A stretch of DNA of 64,000 nucleotides from Aquabacter cavernae. GTDB taxonomy: Bacteria; Pseudomonadota; Alphaproteobacteria; Rhizobiales; Xanthobacteraceae. The position numbers and the translations under genes were made by a program. Under the pieces are notes generated by a model. It saw nothing but the letters and a program-made list of their open reading frames with translations. It ran no database searches and had not been told where the DNA came from. Shown piece after piece: positions 56,059-64,000 of this stretch. The stretch covers positions 372,001-436,000 of the forward strand of contig NZ_RWKV01000017.1 of the NCBI RefSeq assembly GCF_003993795.1, written 5' to 3'. Numbering within the stretch: the stretch's first letter is position 1; every line of letters starts with the position of its first letter.

Positions 56059-56823
56059 TCAGGCCTTGAACTTGCGCGCGATCGCCTCTGTCGTGCGGGC
56101 CAGCAGGCCGGTGTCGATGCCCACCGCGGTGAAGACGCAGCCCGCCGCCATATAGCGGCGCGCCAGCGCCTCGTCGCCGGTGAGGATGCCCGCCCGGTTC
56201 CCGGCCGCCACGATGCGGCGGATCGTGGCCTCGATCAACGCCACCATGTCGGGATGGCCCTGGTCGCCCAGATGGCCGAGATCGGCGGAGAGATCGCCGG
56301 GGCCGATGAACACGCCGTCAATGCCCGGCACGGCGGCGATGGCCTCCAGATTGTCGAGGGCAAGGCGGGTCTCCACCTGCACCAGCAGGCAGATCTCCTC
56401 GTGCGCCCGGCGGTGATAATCCTTCACCCGCCCGAACAGGGAGGCGCGGCTCGCCCCGGCGAAGCCCCGGAACCCGTCCGGCGGAAAGCGGGTCGCGGCC
56501 ACCGCCGCCGCCGCCTGCTCGGGCGTGTCCACCATGGGTATGAGGAAGCTCTGCACGCCGATGTCGAGATAGCGTTTCAGCACGACGGAATCGTTCTGCG
56601 GCACCCGCACGACGGGGTGCGTCGTGTCACGCATGGTCGCCTGGAGCTGGCCGAGGATGGAGGCGACGTCATTGGGCGCGTGCTCGGCATCCAGCAGCAG
56701 CCAGTCGAAGCCGGACCCGGCCAGGATCTCGGTGGCGGTGGGGGTGGCGAGGCTGTTCCAGAAGCCGATCTGCTGCCGGCCGGCATGGATGGCGTGCTTG
56801 AACGTGTTGACGGGCAGGTCCAC
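56059..56823 (-). CDS. HpcH/HpaI family aldolase (2-keto-3-deoxy-sugar-acid aldolase)
   Basis: A 254-residue class II pyruvate aldolase: GFWNSLATPTATEILAGSGFDWLLLDAEHAPND, then FLIPMVDTPEQAAAAVAATRFPPDG and the metal region LLVQVETRLALDNL with GVFIGPGDLSADLGH. Family members split 5-keto-4-deoxy-D-glucarate to pyruvate and tartronate semialdehyde (GarL), or related keto-deoxy acids. The neighbouring reductase, which consumes tartronate semialdehyde, supports the GarL-like reaction (inference). It follows tctA by 27 bp. No glucarate or galactarate dehydratase is in the window. Confidence 0.85.
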   Translation of the reverse strand: MDLPVNTFKHAIHAGRQQIGFWNSLATPTATEILAGSGFDWLLLDAEHAPNDVASILGQLQATMRDTTHPVVRVPQNDSVVLKRYLDIGVQSFLIPMVDTPEQAAAAVAATRFPPDGFRGFAGASRASLFGRVKDYHRRAHEEICLLVQVETRLALDNLEAIAAVPGIDGVFIGPGDLSADLGHLGDQGHPDMVALIEATIRRIVAAGNRAGILTGDEALARRYMAAGCVFTAVGIDTGLLARTTEAIARKFKA

Positions 56824-56850
56824 GGGCAGTGTCCTTTTCTGAGGAGCGGC

Positions 56851-58350
56851 CTATTCGGCGAGCGCCTGCTTGCGCTTGCGCAGGATGGTGGGGGAAAGCA
56901 TGGCGGCGAGCATGAGCACCACGATGCCCAAGAGGACGGCGCTGATGGGCCGGGTGACGAACACGCTCGGGTCGCCATCCGAGAGCTGCATGGCCCGGCG
57001 GAAATTCTCCTCCAGCTGCGGCCCCAGCACGAGGCCCAGCAGCAGGGGGGCGGGCTCCACGCCCACCTTGATGAAGAAGTAGCCCACCAGCGCGCAGCCC
57101 AGCATGAGCCAGACATTGAAGACGCTGTTGGAGATGCCGTAGGTGCCGATGCAGCAGAACAGGACGATGGCGGGAAACAGCAGCCGATAGGGGATCTTCA
57201 GCATGGAGACCCACACCCCCACCAGCGGCAAATTGATGATGAGCAGCATGAGGTTGCCGGTCCACATGCTGGCGATGACGCCCCACACCAATTGGGGCTG
57301 CTCGGTCATCACCTGCGGGCCGGGCTGGATGCCCTGCATCATCAGCGCGCCGATCATCAGCGCCATCAGCGCATTGGCGGGAATGCCCAGGGTCAGCAGC
57401 GGGATGAAGCTGGTCTGCGCGCCCGCATTATTGGCCGCCTCCGGCCCCGCCACGCCCTCGATGGCGCCCTTGCCGAAGCGCGAGGGATCGCGCGCCAGCT
57501 TCTTCTCCACCGCATAGGCGGTGAAAGGCGGCAGCGCCGCGCCCCCGCCCGGCAGCACGCCCAGCGCGGAGCCGATGAAGGTGCCGCGCACCATGGCGGG
57601 AAAGGCCGCCTTCAGGTCGGTCCAGGACGGCACGAGGTCGCGCAGCTTCTGGCTCACCACCTGCCGCGTCTCGGGCCGCTCCAGGTTGGCCATGATCTCG
57701 GCGAGGCCGAACAGGCCCATGGCCACCGGCACGAAGTCCAGCCCGTCCGCCAGCGCGGGGACCGAGAAGGTCATGCGCGCCACGCCGGAATTCACGTCGA
57801 TGCCCACCGTGCCGATGAGCAGGCCCAGCAGCACCATGGCGAGCGACTTGGACACCGAGCCGTGGGCCAGGATGACCGCCGCGAACAGGCCCAGCACCAG
57901 CAGGCTGAAATATTCCACCGCCGTGAATTTCAGCGCCAGCGCCGCCAGCGGCAGGCTGAGCACCGCGATGACGATGGTGGCCACCGTGCCCGCGAAGAAG
58001 GAGGAGATGGCGGCGATGGCGAGCGCGGGACCGGCACGGCCCTGCTTCGCCATTTCGTGGCCGTCGAGGCAGGTGACCACGGAGGAGGTTTCCCCCGGCA
58101 CGTTCACCAGGATGGCCGTGGTGGAGCCGCCATATTGGGCGCCGTAGAAGATGCCCGCCAGCATGATGAGCGAGGAGGCGGGCTCCAGGCCGAAGGTGAA
58201 GGGCAGCAGCAGCGCCACCGTGGGAATGGGGCCGATGCCCGGCAGCACGCCGATGGCGGTGCCGATGACCACGCCGATGAGGCAATAGACGAGATTGTTG
58301 AGCTGGAGCGCCGTGGCGAGGCCCAGAAGAAGGTTGTCGAACAGTTCCAT
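56851..58350 (-). CDS. tctA: TctA-type large permease of a tripartite carboxylate transporter
   Basis: The 499-residue protein has about ten to twelve membrane helices and the TctA hallmarks LPGIGPIPTVALLLPFTFGL, FYGAQYGGSTTAILVNVPGE and LLTLGIPANALMALMIGALMMQG. It works with TctB and the periplasmic receptor TctC to import tricarboxylates or other organic acids with a cation gradient. It follows tctB by 7 bp and precedes the aldolase, tying the uptake to sugar-acid breakdown. Confidence 0.92.
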   Translation of the reverse strand: MELFDNLLLGLATALQLNNLVYCLIGVVIGTAIGVLPGIGPIPTVALLLPFTFGLEPASSLIMLAGIFYGAQYGGSTTAILVNVPGETSSVVTCLDGHEMAKQGRAGPALAIAAISSFFAGTVATIVIAVLSLPLAALALKFTAVEYFSLLVLGLFAAVILAHGSVSKSLAMVLLGLLIGTVGIDVNSGVARMTFSVPALADGLDFVPVAMGLFGLAEIMANLERPETRQVVSQKLRDLVPSWTDLKAAFPAMVRGTFIGSALGVLPGGGAALPPFTAYAVEKKLARDPSRFGKGAIEGVAGPEAANNAGAQTSFIPLLTLGIPANALMALMIGALMMQGIQPGPQVMTEQPQLVWGVIASMWTGNLMLLIINLPLVGVWVSMLKIPYRLLFPAIVLFCCIGTYGISNSVFNVWLMLGCALVGYFFIKVGVEPAPLLLGLVLGPQLEENFRRAMQLSDGDPSVFVTRPISAVLLGIVVLMLAAMLSPTILRKRKQALAE

Positions 58351-58357
58351 GGGGCGC

Positions 58358-58807
58358 CTACCAGGGCCAGATGGGCACCGGCAGCGCCAGCGCCTTCACG
58401 AACAGCAGAACCGCCCCCGCCGAAACGCCGATGCCGAACAGCAGCACCTCCACGATGCGGCTCTCCCGGCTCGCCAAAGCGGCGATGACGATGGCCGCGA
58501 AGGAGGCGAGCGCGAGGCCCGCCGTCTCCACCAGGGCCGAGAAGGCCGCGACCGAGGCCGCGATGCCGAGAATGGGGCGCAGATGCACCCGCGCGATGCC
58601 CGCATGGGCGCGCACCAGCCCCCGCCCGGCGAAGAACAGGCCGAAGCCGAGCAGGCCGAGGGCGATGGCGCGGGGCATGTAGCCCGGCCCCATGTCCGCC
58701 GCCGTGCCGTGGGAGAGCTTCCTCGTGGCGGCGAAGGTGCCCGCCGCCACGAGGATGAGGAAGAGGCCGAACAGAAGGTCCGGCCAGTCGATCCGGCGCT
58801 GGGTCAC
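58358..58807 (-). CDS. tctB: TctB-type small permease subunit
   Basis: A 149-residue protein with four membrane helices (starting IDWPDLLFGLFLILVAAGTFA), the usual TctB form. The start is a GTG 11 bp after the tctC stop; no ATG fits. It pairs with TctA in the tripartite transporter. Sequence of TctB is poorly conserved, so the call relies also on its position. Confidence 0.85.
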   Translation of the reverse strand: MTQRRIDWPDLLFGLFLILVAAGTFAATRKLSHGTAADMGPGYMPRAIALGLLGFGLFFAGRGLVRAHAGIARVHLRPILGIAASVAAFSALVETAGLALASFAAIVIAALASRESRIVEVLLFGIGVSAGAVLLFVKALALPVPIWPW

Positions 58808-58818
58808 GTCGAGGCGCC

Positions 58819-59796
58819 TCAGTTCACCTTGATGTCGGCGGCGCGGATGATCTCGCCCCACGCCTTGGTGTTGGTGGAGAGCCACGTCTTCACGGCATCC
58901 GCCGTGCCGGGGCGCACCATGCCGCCCTGCTCGGCGATCTTCTCCTGGATTTCCGGCAGGGCCAGGATCTTCTGGAGTTCGGCATTGAGCTTGGCCACCA
59001 CCTCCGGCGGGGTCTTGCCGGTGGTGAGGATGGCCTGCCAGGTGCCGGCGTCATCCAGCGGCAGCTTGGCCTCCTTGAAGGTCTCCACGTCCGGCAGCGC
59101 GGGCAGGCGCTTCTCGCCGGTCACCGCGACACCCACCAATTGCTTGCTGGTGACGAAGGGAAGGGTCGCCGTCACGCCGTTGATGATGACGTTGCTCTCG
59201 CCCGACACCACGGCGCGGGAGGCGGCGGCGCCGCCCTTATAGGGCACGTTCTTCCACTCGATGCCCAGCGAGCGGGCGAGCGCCACGGCGGTAATGTGGT
59301 TCAGCGCGCCGACGCCGGAATTGGCCACCGCCAGCTTGCCGGGATTGGCCTTCGCATAGGCCACCAGCTCCGCCACGTTCTTGGCGGGCACGGAGGGGTT
59401 CACCGCCAGCACATAGGGGCCGAACATGACCATGCCCACGGGGGCGAGGTCCGCCTCCACATTATAGGAGAGGTCCGGGAACAGGCTCGGCGCCACGGCC
59501 AGGGAGCCGATATCCATGAGCAGCAAGGTGTGGCCGTCCGGACGGGCCTTGGCCACCGCGTCGGCGCCGATATTGCCGGCGGCACCGGGCTTGTTCTCCA
59601 CCACCACCGGCTGGCCCACCGCTTCCTGCAGCTTGGGCGCGATCAGGCGGGCGAGGATGTCGGACGTGCCGCCGGGCGCGAACGGCACCACGATGCGCAC
59701 GGGGCGCTCGAAGGACTGGGAAAAGGCGGGCGCGGCGGCAAGGCCGGCGCACAGAGCCACGGCCGCAGCAGCGGCCTTGAAAAGGCGAAGGGTCAT
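58819..59796 (-). CDS. tctC: TctC/Bug-type periplasmic substrate-binding protein
   Basis: The 325-residue product has a signal peptide (TLRLFKAAAAAVALCAGLAAAPAFSQ, cleaved near residue 27) and the Bug fold: RIVVPFAPGGTSDILARLIAPKL, VVVENKPGAAGNIGADAVAKA and GVGALNHITAVALARSLG. It captures an organic acid for TctAB. The ATG was chosen by GGAG about 10 bases upstream. It is the first gene of the operon and divergent from the LysR regulator. Confidence 0.9.
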   Translation of the reverse strand: MTLRLFKAAAAAVALCAGLAAAPAFSQSFERPVRIVVPFAPGGTSDILARLIAPKLQEAVGQPVVVENKPGAAGNIGADAVAKARPDGHTLLLMDIGSLAVAPSLFPDLSYNVEADLAPVGMVMFGPYVLAVNPSVPAKNVAELVAYAKANPGKLAVANSGVGALNHITAVALARSLGIEWKNVPYKGGAAASRAVVSGESNVIINGVTATLPFVTSKQLVGVAVTGEKRLPALPDVETFKEAKLPLDDAGTWQAILTTGKTPPEVVAKLNAELQKILALPEIQEKIAEQGGMVRPGTADAVKTWLSTNTKAWGEIIRAADIKVN

Positions 59797-59936
59797 TGGC
59801 GTTTCTCCCGGGTGGTGCATTGCGCACGCATGATTTGGAATTGGGACGCATCGTTTACGATCCAGCGTGCATGTTAGGCACGGTTTGATGCACCTTTGAG
59901 TTGTTCTCTGGATGGATCGATGCCATTTTTGTATCG
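59797..59936. promoter_or_regulatory. Divergent tct/LysR promoter region
   Basis: The 140-bp gap holds both promoters. The imperfect palindrome ATCGTTTACGAT (59850-59861) has the dyad-with-short-spacer form often bound by LysR-type regulators, but the full T-N11-A site is not clear. Confidence 0.45.
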
Positions 59937-60827
59937 ATGTTCGAACTCAACCATCTCCGCTGCTTCGTCGCCGTCGCCGAGGAATTGCATTTCGGCCGTG
60001 CGGCCCAGCGCCTGAACCTGACCCAGCCGCCCTTGAGCCGGCAGATCCAGCTTCTGGAGCATGCGCTGGACGTGCGCCTGTTCGAGCGCACCAGCCGCTC
60101 GGTAGCGCTGACGCGGGCGGGCGACAGCTTCCTGCCCGAGGCGCGCCGCCTGCTGCGCCTCGCGGAAGGCGCGGCGCTGGCGGCCCGGCGCACCGCCAGC
60201 GGCGAGGGCGGCTCTGTCACGCTCGGCTTCACGGCCGCGTCCGGCTACGAATTCCTGCCGCGCCTCATCCAGGATGTGCGGGCACGCTCGCCGGGCATCG
60301 ATCTCGTGCTGAAGGAGATGGTCTCAACGGACCAGCTGGAATCCCTCTCCTCGGGCCGCATCGACGTGGGCCTCGTGCGGCCCGCCTTCAACCGGCGGGA
60401 GTTCGAGGGCCTGTGCGTGGTGCGCGAACCCCTGCTGCTGGCCGCCCCCGAGGGCCACCCCTTCGCCACGGCACCGGAAGTGTCCGCCGCCGATCTCGAC
60501 CGGCAGCCCATGGTGACCTACTCGCCCTATGAATCCCGCTATTTCTACGATCTGGCGGCGGCCATCTTCACCCAGGCCGGGGTGACGCCGCATTATGTGC
60601 AGCACATCAGCCAGATCCACTCCATCCTCGGACTGGTGCGCGCGGGGCTGGGCCTTGCCTTGGTGCCCCGCGCGGCGGGCAATCTCGGCTTCCGGGGCGT
60701 GGTGGTCCGCCCCATCGCCTTGCCCCCGCGCATCATCGTGGAACTCCACGCCATCTGGCGCCCCGCCAACACCAACCCGGCCATCGCGACATTGCGGCGG
60801 AGTTTGGAGGCGGTGGCGGGGGTTTGA
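59937..60827 (+). CDS. LysR-family transcription regulator of the tct operon
   Basis: A 296-residue regulator with the LysR helix-turn-helix (about 1-60: MFELNHLRCFVAVAEELHFG then AAQRLNLTQPPLSRQIQLLE) and a substrate-binding-like effector domain (LGFTAASGYEFLPRLI, SGRIDVGLVRP, GLGLALVPRAAGN). It is divergent from tctC, the typical layout for a LysR protein that activates the neighbouring operon in response to its substrate. A start 12 codons upstream is possible. Confidence 0.9.
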   Translation: MFELNHLRCFVAVAEELHFGRAAQRLNLTQPPLSRQIQLLEHALDVRLFERTSRSVALTRAGDSFLPEARRLLRLAEGAALAARRTASGEGGSVTLGFTAASGYEFLPRLIQDVRARSPGIDLVLKEMVSTDQLESLSSGRIDVGLVRPAFNRREFEGLCVVREPLLLAAPEGHPFATAPEVSAADLDRQPMVTYSPYESRYFYDLAAAIFTQAGVTPHYVQHISQIHSILGLVRAGLGLALVPRAAGNLGFRGVVVRPIALPPRIIVELHAIWRPANTNPAIATLRRSLEAVAGV

Positions 60828-61360
60828 TGGGGGGGCGTCCGCGCGGAGCGGGCTAAGCGACGGGATACATGACCGGGCGCCCGGTCCTGTCCCGGAAGCA
60901 CCGTTCAAACTCTCCCCATTTCCCGCTTCCTTAGCCCTCCCCTGGACTTCCCCCTCCCTAGCCCTCCCCCGCAAGCGGGAGAGGGGACCTTGTCGCGCAG
61001 GGGATGAGCGCGCGCCTCACGTCACGCACGGAAAAGCCCTCTCCCGCTTGCGGGGGAGGGTTGGGAGGGGGCTATCGCGCAAGGGTTAGAAGAGGGAAAC
61101 GGAAAGGCCGAGCGCCACTCTCCCCTCAGCCCAAAACCCTCCCCGAATTCATCCGCCCCTCAGGGTCCAACGCCGTCTTCAGGCGGTCCATGAGGCGCAG
61201 TAGAGGGGACTTCGCCGCGCAGGGGACAAACGCGCGTCACGTCACGCACGGAAAAGCCCTCTCCCGCTTGCGGGGGAGGGTTGGGAGGGGGCTGTCGCGC
61301 AAGGGTTAGAAGCGGGAAACGGAAAGGCCGGGAAGAAGCCGTGCTCAGTAAAGCATCCCC
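60828..61360. repeat. Repeat-rich intergenic tract with duplicated block
   Basis: A 533-bp tract between the convergent LysR and FAD oxidase genes. It contains a 94-bp block twice (61017-61110 and 61237-61330, two mismatches by eye), each with the hairpin CCCTCTCCCGC-TT-GCGGGGGAGGG (61037-61060, 61257-61280). A third, inverted copy of the hairpin lies at 60962-60985. A decayed copy of the FAD oxidase 3' end lies between the blocks. The hairpin resembles REP-like elements common in GC-rich Proteobacteria. Confidence 0.8.
61126..61197 (-). pseudogene. C-terminal remnant of a FAD-linked oxidase paralogue
   Basis: Read on the minus strand this gives 23 codons and a stop whose product, with RLKTALDPEGRMN and then SGRVLG, matches the last residues of the intact oxidase downstream (RLKTALDPEGRMN, then PGKVLG). 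About nine of 72 bases differ by eye. Upstream of it the similarity stops. It is either the leftover tail of a tandem paralogue or part of a small segmental duplication together with the 94-bp block. Confidence 0.78.
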
Positions 61361-62743
61361 TCAGCCCAAAACCTTCCCCGGATTCATCCGCCCCTCGGGG
61401 TCCAGCGCCGTCTTCAGCCGGCCCATGAGAGCGAGCTCAGTCGCCGGCTTGTAGTGCGCCAGTTCCGGCGCGCGGTAGCGGCCGATGCCGTGCTCGGCGG
61501 AGATGGAGCCGGCATATTTCGCCACCACGTCATGGACGGTGCGGTTCACCAGCGCCTTGTCCGTGCCCTCGGCGATCAGCACGTTGAAATGGATGTTGCC
61601 GTCGCCCAGATGGCCGAACATGTTGGCCCGGCAGCCGGGAAGGGCGCGGGCCATTTCGGCCTCGGCCTCGGCGAGGAAGGCGGGCATGTCGGCGATGGGC
61701 ACGGACACGTCGTGCTTCACGCTCACGCCCTCCCGCAGCTCGGCTTCCGTGATGTGCTCGCGCAGGGCCCAGAGCTGGCGGGCCTGGGTCTCGGAGGAGG
61801 CCACCACGCCGTCCGTGGCCTCGCCCGCCTCCAGCGCGCCGGTGAGCACCTGTTCCATGGCCTCGTCGATGCCGGAGAGGCAGGAATCCGCCTGCATGAG
61901 CACCACCCAAGGGGAGGCGCCGATGGGCGAGCGCAGGTCGCAATTGCGGGCGAGAAGATCGAAGGAGAGGGCGCAGATCAGCTCGAAGGCGCTTACCTGG
62001 TCGCCGATCTCATCCTGCGCCCGCGAGAGCAAAGCAAGGGCCGCCTCGGGGCCGGGAACGGCGAGCAGCGCCGTCACCTTGTGGCGAGGCGCGGGCACGA
62101 GGCGCAGCACCGCCGCCGTCACGATGCCCAGCGTGCCTTCCGAGCCGATGAAGACCTGCTTCCAGTCATAGCCCGCATTGTCCTTGCGCAGATGGCGCAG
62201 GCCGTTCACCAGCGTGCCGTCCGCCAGCACCACTTCGAGCCCCAGCACCAATTGGCGCGTCATGCCGTAGCGCAGCACATTGATGCCGCCCGCATTGGTG
62301 GAGACGATGCCGCCGATCTGCGCCGTGCCCTCGGCCGCGAGGCTCACCGGCAGAAGGCGCCCGGCGGCGGTCGCGGCTTCCTGGGCGGTCTGCAGGACAC
62401 AACCCGCCTCCACCTCCATGAGCATGCCCACCTTGTCCACGGAGCGGATGGCGTTGAGGCGGGACAGGCAGAGGACGATCTGCCCCCCCTCCCCCGCCGG
62501 CACCGCCCCGCCGGCAAGGCCGGTATTGCCGCCCTGGGGAACGATGCACACCCCCGCCTCAGCACAGGCGGCCACCACGGCGGCCACCTCCTGCGCGGTG
62601 CGCGGCCGCACCACCGCCAGCGCCTCGCCGTGGAACATGCGGCGCCAGTCCACCAGATGGGGGGCCATGTCGTCGGGCGCGGTGAGGAGGCCGCGCGGAT
62701 CGAGGAGGGACGACAGGCGCGAGAGGAATTCGGAGGAATTCAT
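61361..62743 (-). CDS. FAD-linked oxidase (GlcD/D-2-hydroxyacid dehydrogenase family)
   Basis: The 460-residue enzyme has an FAD-binding PCMH domain (AVVRPRTAQEVAAVVAACAEA, VPQGGNTGLAGGAVP, STNAGGINVLRYG, FIGSEGTLGIVT) and the C-terminal FAD-oxidase domain (MFGHLGDGNIHFNVL, ISAEHGIGRYR, the segment binding metal and substrate). Relatives oxidise glycolate, D-lactate or D-2-hydroxyglutarate. The sugar-acid genes nearby make a hydroxy acid substrate plausible. The upstream ribosome binding site is weak; an extension of 33 codons exists. It is 114 bp after the alcohol dehydrogenase. Confidence 0.87.
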   Translation of the reverse strand: MNSSEFLSRLSSLLDPRGLLTAPDDMAPHLVDWRRMFHGEALAVVRPRTAQEVAAVVAACAEAGVCIVPQGGNTGLAGGAVPAGEGGQIVLCLSRLNAIRSVDKVGMLMEVEAGCVLQTAQEAATAAGRLLPVSLAAEGTAQIGGIVSTNAGGINVLRYGMTRQLVLGLEVVLADGTLVNGLRHLRKDNAGYDWKQVFIGSEGTLGIVTAAVLRLVPAPRHKVTALLAVPGPEAALALLSRAQDEIGDQVSAFELICALSFDLLARNCDLRSPIGASPWVVLMQADSCLSGIDEAMEQVLTGALEAGEATDGVVASSETQARQLWALREHITEAELREGVSVKHDVSVPIADMPAFLAEAEAEMARALPGCRANMFGHLGDGNIHFNVLIAEGTDKALVNRTVHDVVAKYAGSISAEHGIGRYRAPELAHYKPATELALMGRLKTALDPEGRMNPGKVLG

Positions 62744-62857
62744 GGGAACAGCCGGCGGAATTGGAGAGACAAAAGCGGCCGACGCGGTAACACCGGCCCA
62801 GTTCCGAGGCAAATCCGTATCGCCGCGCGGCCCGCTCCACAAGCTCCCGCTCAGACA

Positions 62858-63853
62858 CTAAAGACGCAGCACCACCTTCGCCGCGTCGGTCCGCCCCGCA
62901 TCGATGTCCGCGAAAGCCCCGACCGCATCGGCGAAATCGCGCTCCTCGATCCAGGAGAGATCCCCCAGCCGGCCCGAGACCAGCGCCCCCACGGTCGCCC
63001 GGAAATCGGCCGGCGTGTAGCAATAGGTGCCGGTGACGATGATCTCCTGGAGGGTGATCCTGCGCACGTCGAAACCGTCCTCGCCCGGCAGCAAACCCGC
63101 ATGGACAATGACTCCGCCCGGCCGCACGAGGCGGCTCGCGGCGGCGCGGGTGGCCACCGCCCCCACCGCGTCGATGACGAGGTCCATGGAGCCGTCGTCG
63201 GGCTCCCCCGCCTCGCGGGGCGCGTAGCAGAGGAAGCGCCCGGCCCGCTCCACCGTGGCGCGGCGGCCGGGATGCGGCTCGGCCACGAAGATCTCCGCCG
63301 CCCCCTGCATGGCGAGCACGAGGCCCGCCGCAAGGCCGATGGCGCCGCCGCCCAGAACCAGGCAACGTGCTGCGGGCAAAGGACAATCCAGAAGCCGCGA
63401 GCCCACCTTCACCGCGTGATAGGAGACCGCCACCGGCTCCGCCAGCGCCGCGTGGGCCATGGGGAAATGCTCCGGCACGGTCACGAGATTGCGCTCGGGC
63501 ACCCGCACCAGCTCGGCGAAGGCGCCGGGGCGCGGGGGCATGGAGAGGATCTGCCGCGAGGCGCACAGATGCGGCCGCCCGGCCTCGCAGGAGGGGCAAG
63601 ACCCGCATGTCACCAAGGGGTTGACGGTGACCCGCTCGCCCGCCCGCGGCCCCGTGGCGACGCGCCCGGCCGCCTCGTGGCCAAGGATGAGCGGCGCCGG
63701 GCGGCGGGCATCATGGCCGTGATAGGCGTGCATGTCTGACCCGCAGATGCCGACCGCCTCCACCCGCACCAGCACTTCGTCATTGCCCGGCACCGGCTCC
63801 GGCGCCTCGCGCAGTTCGAGCCGGTTGGGACCGGTATAGACCAGGGCTTTCAT
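62858..63853 (-). CDS. Zinc-dependent alcohol/polyol dehydrogenase
   Basis: A 331-residue medium-chain dehydrogenase. Catalytic zinc ligands are C37, H59 and E60 (GICGSDMHAYHGHD, ILGHEAAGRV); the structural zinc is held by C83, C86, C89 and C97. The Rossmann motif GGGAIGLAAGLVLA is near residue 164. It is closest in form to the sorbitol, idonate, galactitol-phosphate and threonine dehydrogenase group, so it probably oxidises a polyol or sugar acid at the expense of NAD. It follows the SDR gene by 13 bp; a pair of this kind (IdnO/IdnD-like) is known from L-idonate breakdown, but the exact substrate is not shown. Confidence 0.87.
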   Translation of the reverse strand: MKALVYTGPNRLELREAPEPVPGNDEVLVRVEAVGICGSDMHAYHGHDARRPAPLILGHEAAGRVATGPRAGERVTVNPLVTCGSCPSCEAGRPHLCASRQILSMPPRPGAFAELVRVPERNLVTVPEHFPMAHAALAEPVAVSYHAVKVGSRLLDCPLPAARCLVLGGGAIGLAAGLVLAMQGAAEIFVAEPHPGRRATVERAGRFLCYAPREAGEPDDGSMDLVIDAVGAVATRAAASRLVRPGGVIVHAGLLPGEDGFDVRRITLQEIIVTGTYCYTPADFRATVGALVSGRLGDLSWIEERDFADAVGAFADIDAGRTDAAKVVLRL

Positions 63854-63866
63854 CGCTTGTTTCCGC

Positions 63867-64000
63867 TTATTTCGCCGTAAATCCACCGTCCACGGCCAAG
63901 ATCTGGCCGGTTACGTAGCCGGAGGCATCCGAAGCCAGGAACACGGCCGGTCCCGCCAGATCCTCCAGCCGTCCGTTCCGCCCCATGGCGGTCTGGGCCG
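63867..64000 (-). CDS. Short-chain dehydrogenase/reductase, 5' part outside window
   Basis: Only the last 43 codons and the TAA are in the window. The translated end, with [19 protein letters not shown], then [16 protein letters not shown], is the typical C-terminus of SDR enzymes such as gluconate 5-dehydrogenase. It lies 13 bp before the zinc dehydrogenase in the same direction, so the two are likely co-transcribed. The catalytic Ser-Tyr-Lys residues are outside the window. The gene is cut by the window edge. Confidence 0.85.
   Translation of the reverse strand, partial: AQTAMGRNGRLEDLAGPAVFLASDASGYVTGQILAVDGGFTAK

Overview
The window is a continuous stretch of GC-rich chromosomal DNA from an alphaproteobacterium. 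It probably belongs to the Hyphomicrobiales (Rhizobiales), perhaps a Xanthobacteraceae-like lineage. The support is the third-position GC bias, the block cca / DUF6111 / Nudix / DUF1285 / MoxR / DUF58 / BatA-like / VWA-like, the block UbiK / YbjN / ProC / TetR, and a rhizobial-type intergenic repeat near 31.7 kb. The family-level placement is inference. No tRNA, rRNA, CRISPR array, insertion sequence or prophage was found. The genes are densely packed and most long open frames opposite them are shadows.

Layout. 1-4.3 kb (minus): NAD synthetase, then an exporter-type ABC transporter overlapping a nucleotidyltransferase gene that runs off the left edge; this pair resembles the edge of a peptide-maturation (RiPP) cluster. 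4.6-11.7 kb: an MFS transporter, two tiny divergent genes around a perfect FNR/FixK-type palindrome, a glutamine synthetase-family enzyme, a CHASE3 kinase / response regulator / receiver-kinase operon, and a rhodanese. 11.7-12.45 kb: a gene-free, AT-richer gap with a strong terminator at its end. 12.4-17 kb: a MeaB-like GTPase, a SleB-type hydrolase, two phage-tail-collar (MdpB-like) genes and, divergent from them, a 58-residue peptide that looks like a peptide substrate. 17-24.7 kb: malic enzyme, an unknown periplasmic protein, a DUF2158 protein, and a tightly overlapped four-gene operon ending in the CCA-adding enzyme. 24.9-31.7 kb: a four-gene MoxR/DUF58/BatA-like operon. 31.9-45.7 kb: an acyltransferase-SGNH protein, DUF5993 with an unusual DsbB, a Na/Pi-type transporter, UbiK, YbjN, ProC, TetR, an EamA transporter, MacAB, and an S49 peptidase. 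45.8-55.1 kb: a Tat-exported oxalate decarboxylase and a complete kdpFABCDE potassium system. 55.1-64 kb: a sugar-acid-type uptake and catabolism operon (TctCBA, HpcH/HpaI aldolase, tartronate semialdehyde reductase) with a divergent LysR regulator, followed by a FAD-linked oxidase, a zinc alcohol dehydrogenase and the end of an SDR gene.

How it fits together. KdpDE should control the KdpFABC pump. TctC captures a carboxylate for TctAB, and the aldolase and reductase would convert a keto-deoxy sugar acid to pyruvate and glycerate under LysR control. The MoxR operon looks like a membrane-anchored chaperone or assembly complex.

The most unusual signals are the 58-residue peptide beside the collar-domain proteins, the FNR-type palindrome between two tiny genes, and a duplicated tract at 61.0-61.4 kb. 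That tract carries a 24-codon remnant of the FAD oxidase C terminus between two nearly identical 94-bp repeats. All starts were chosen by eye from ribosome binding sites and family length.
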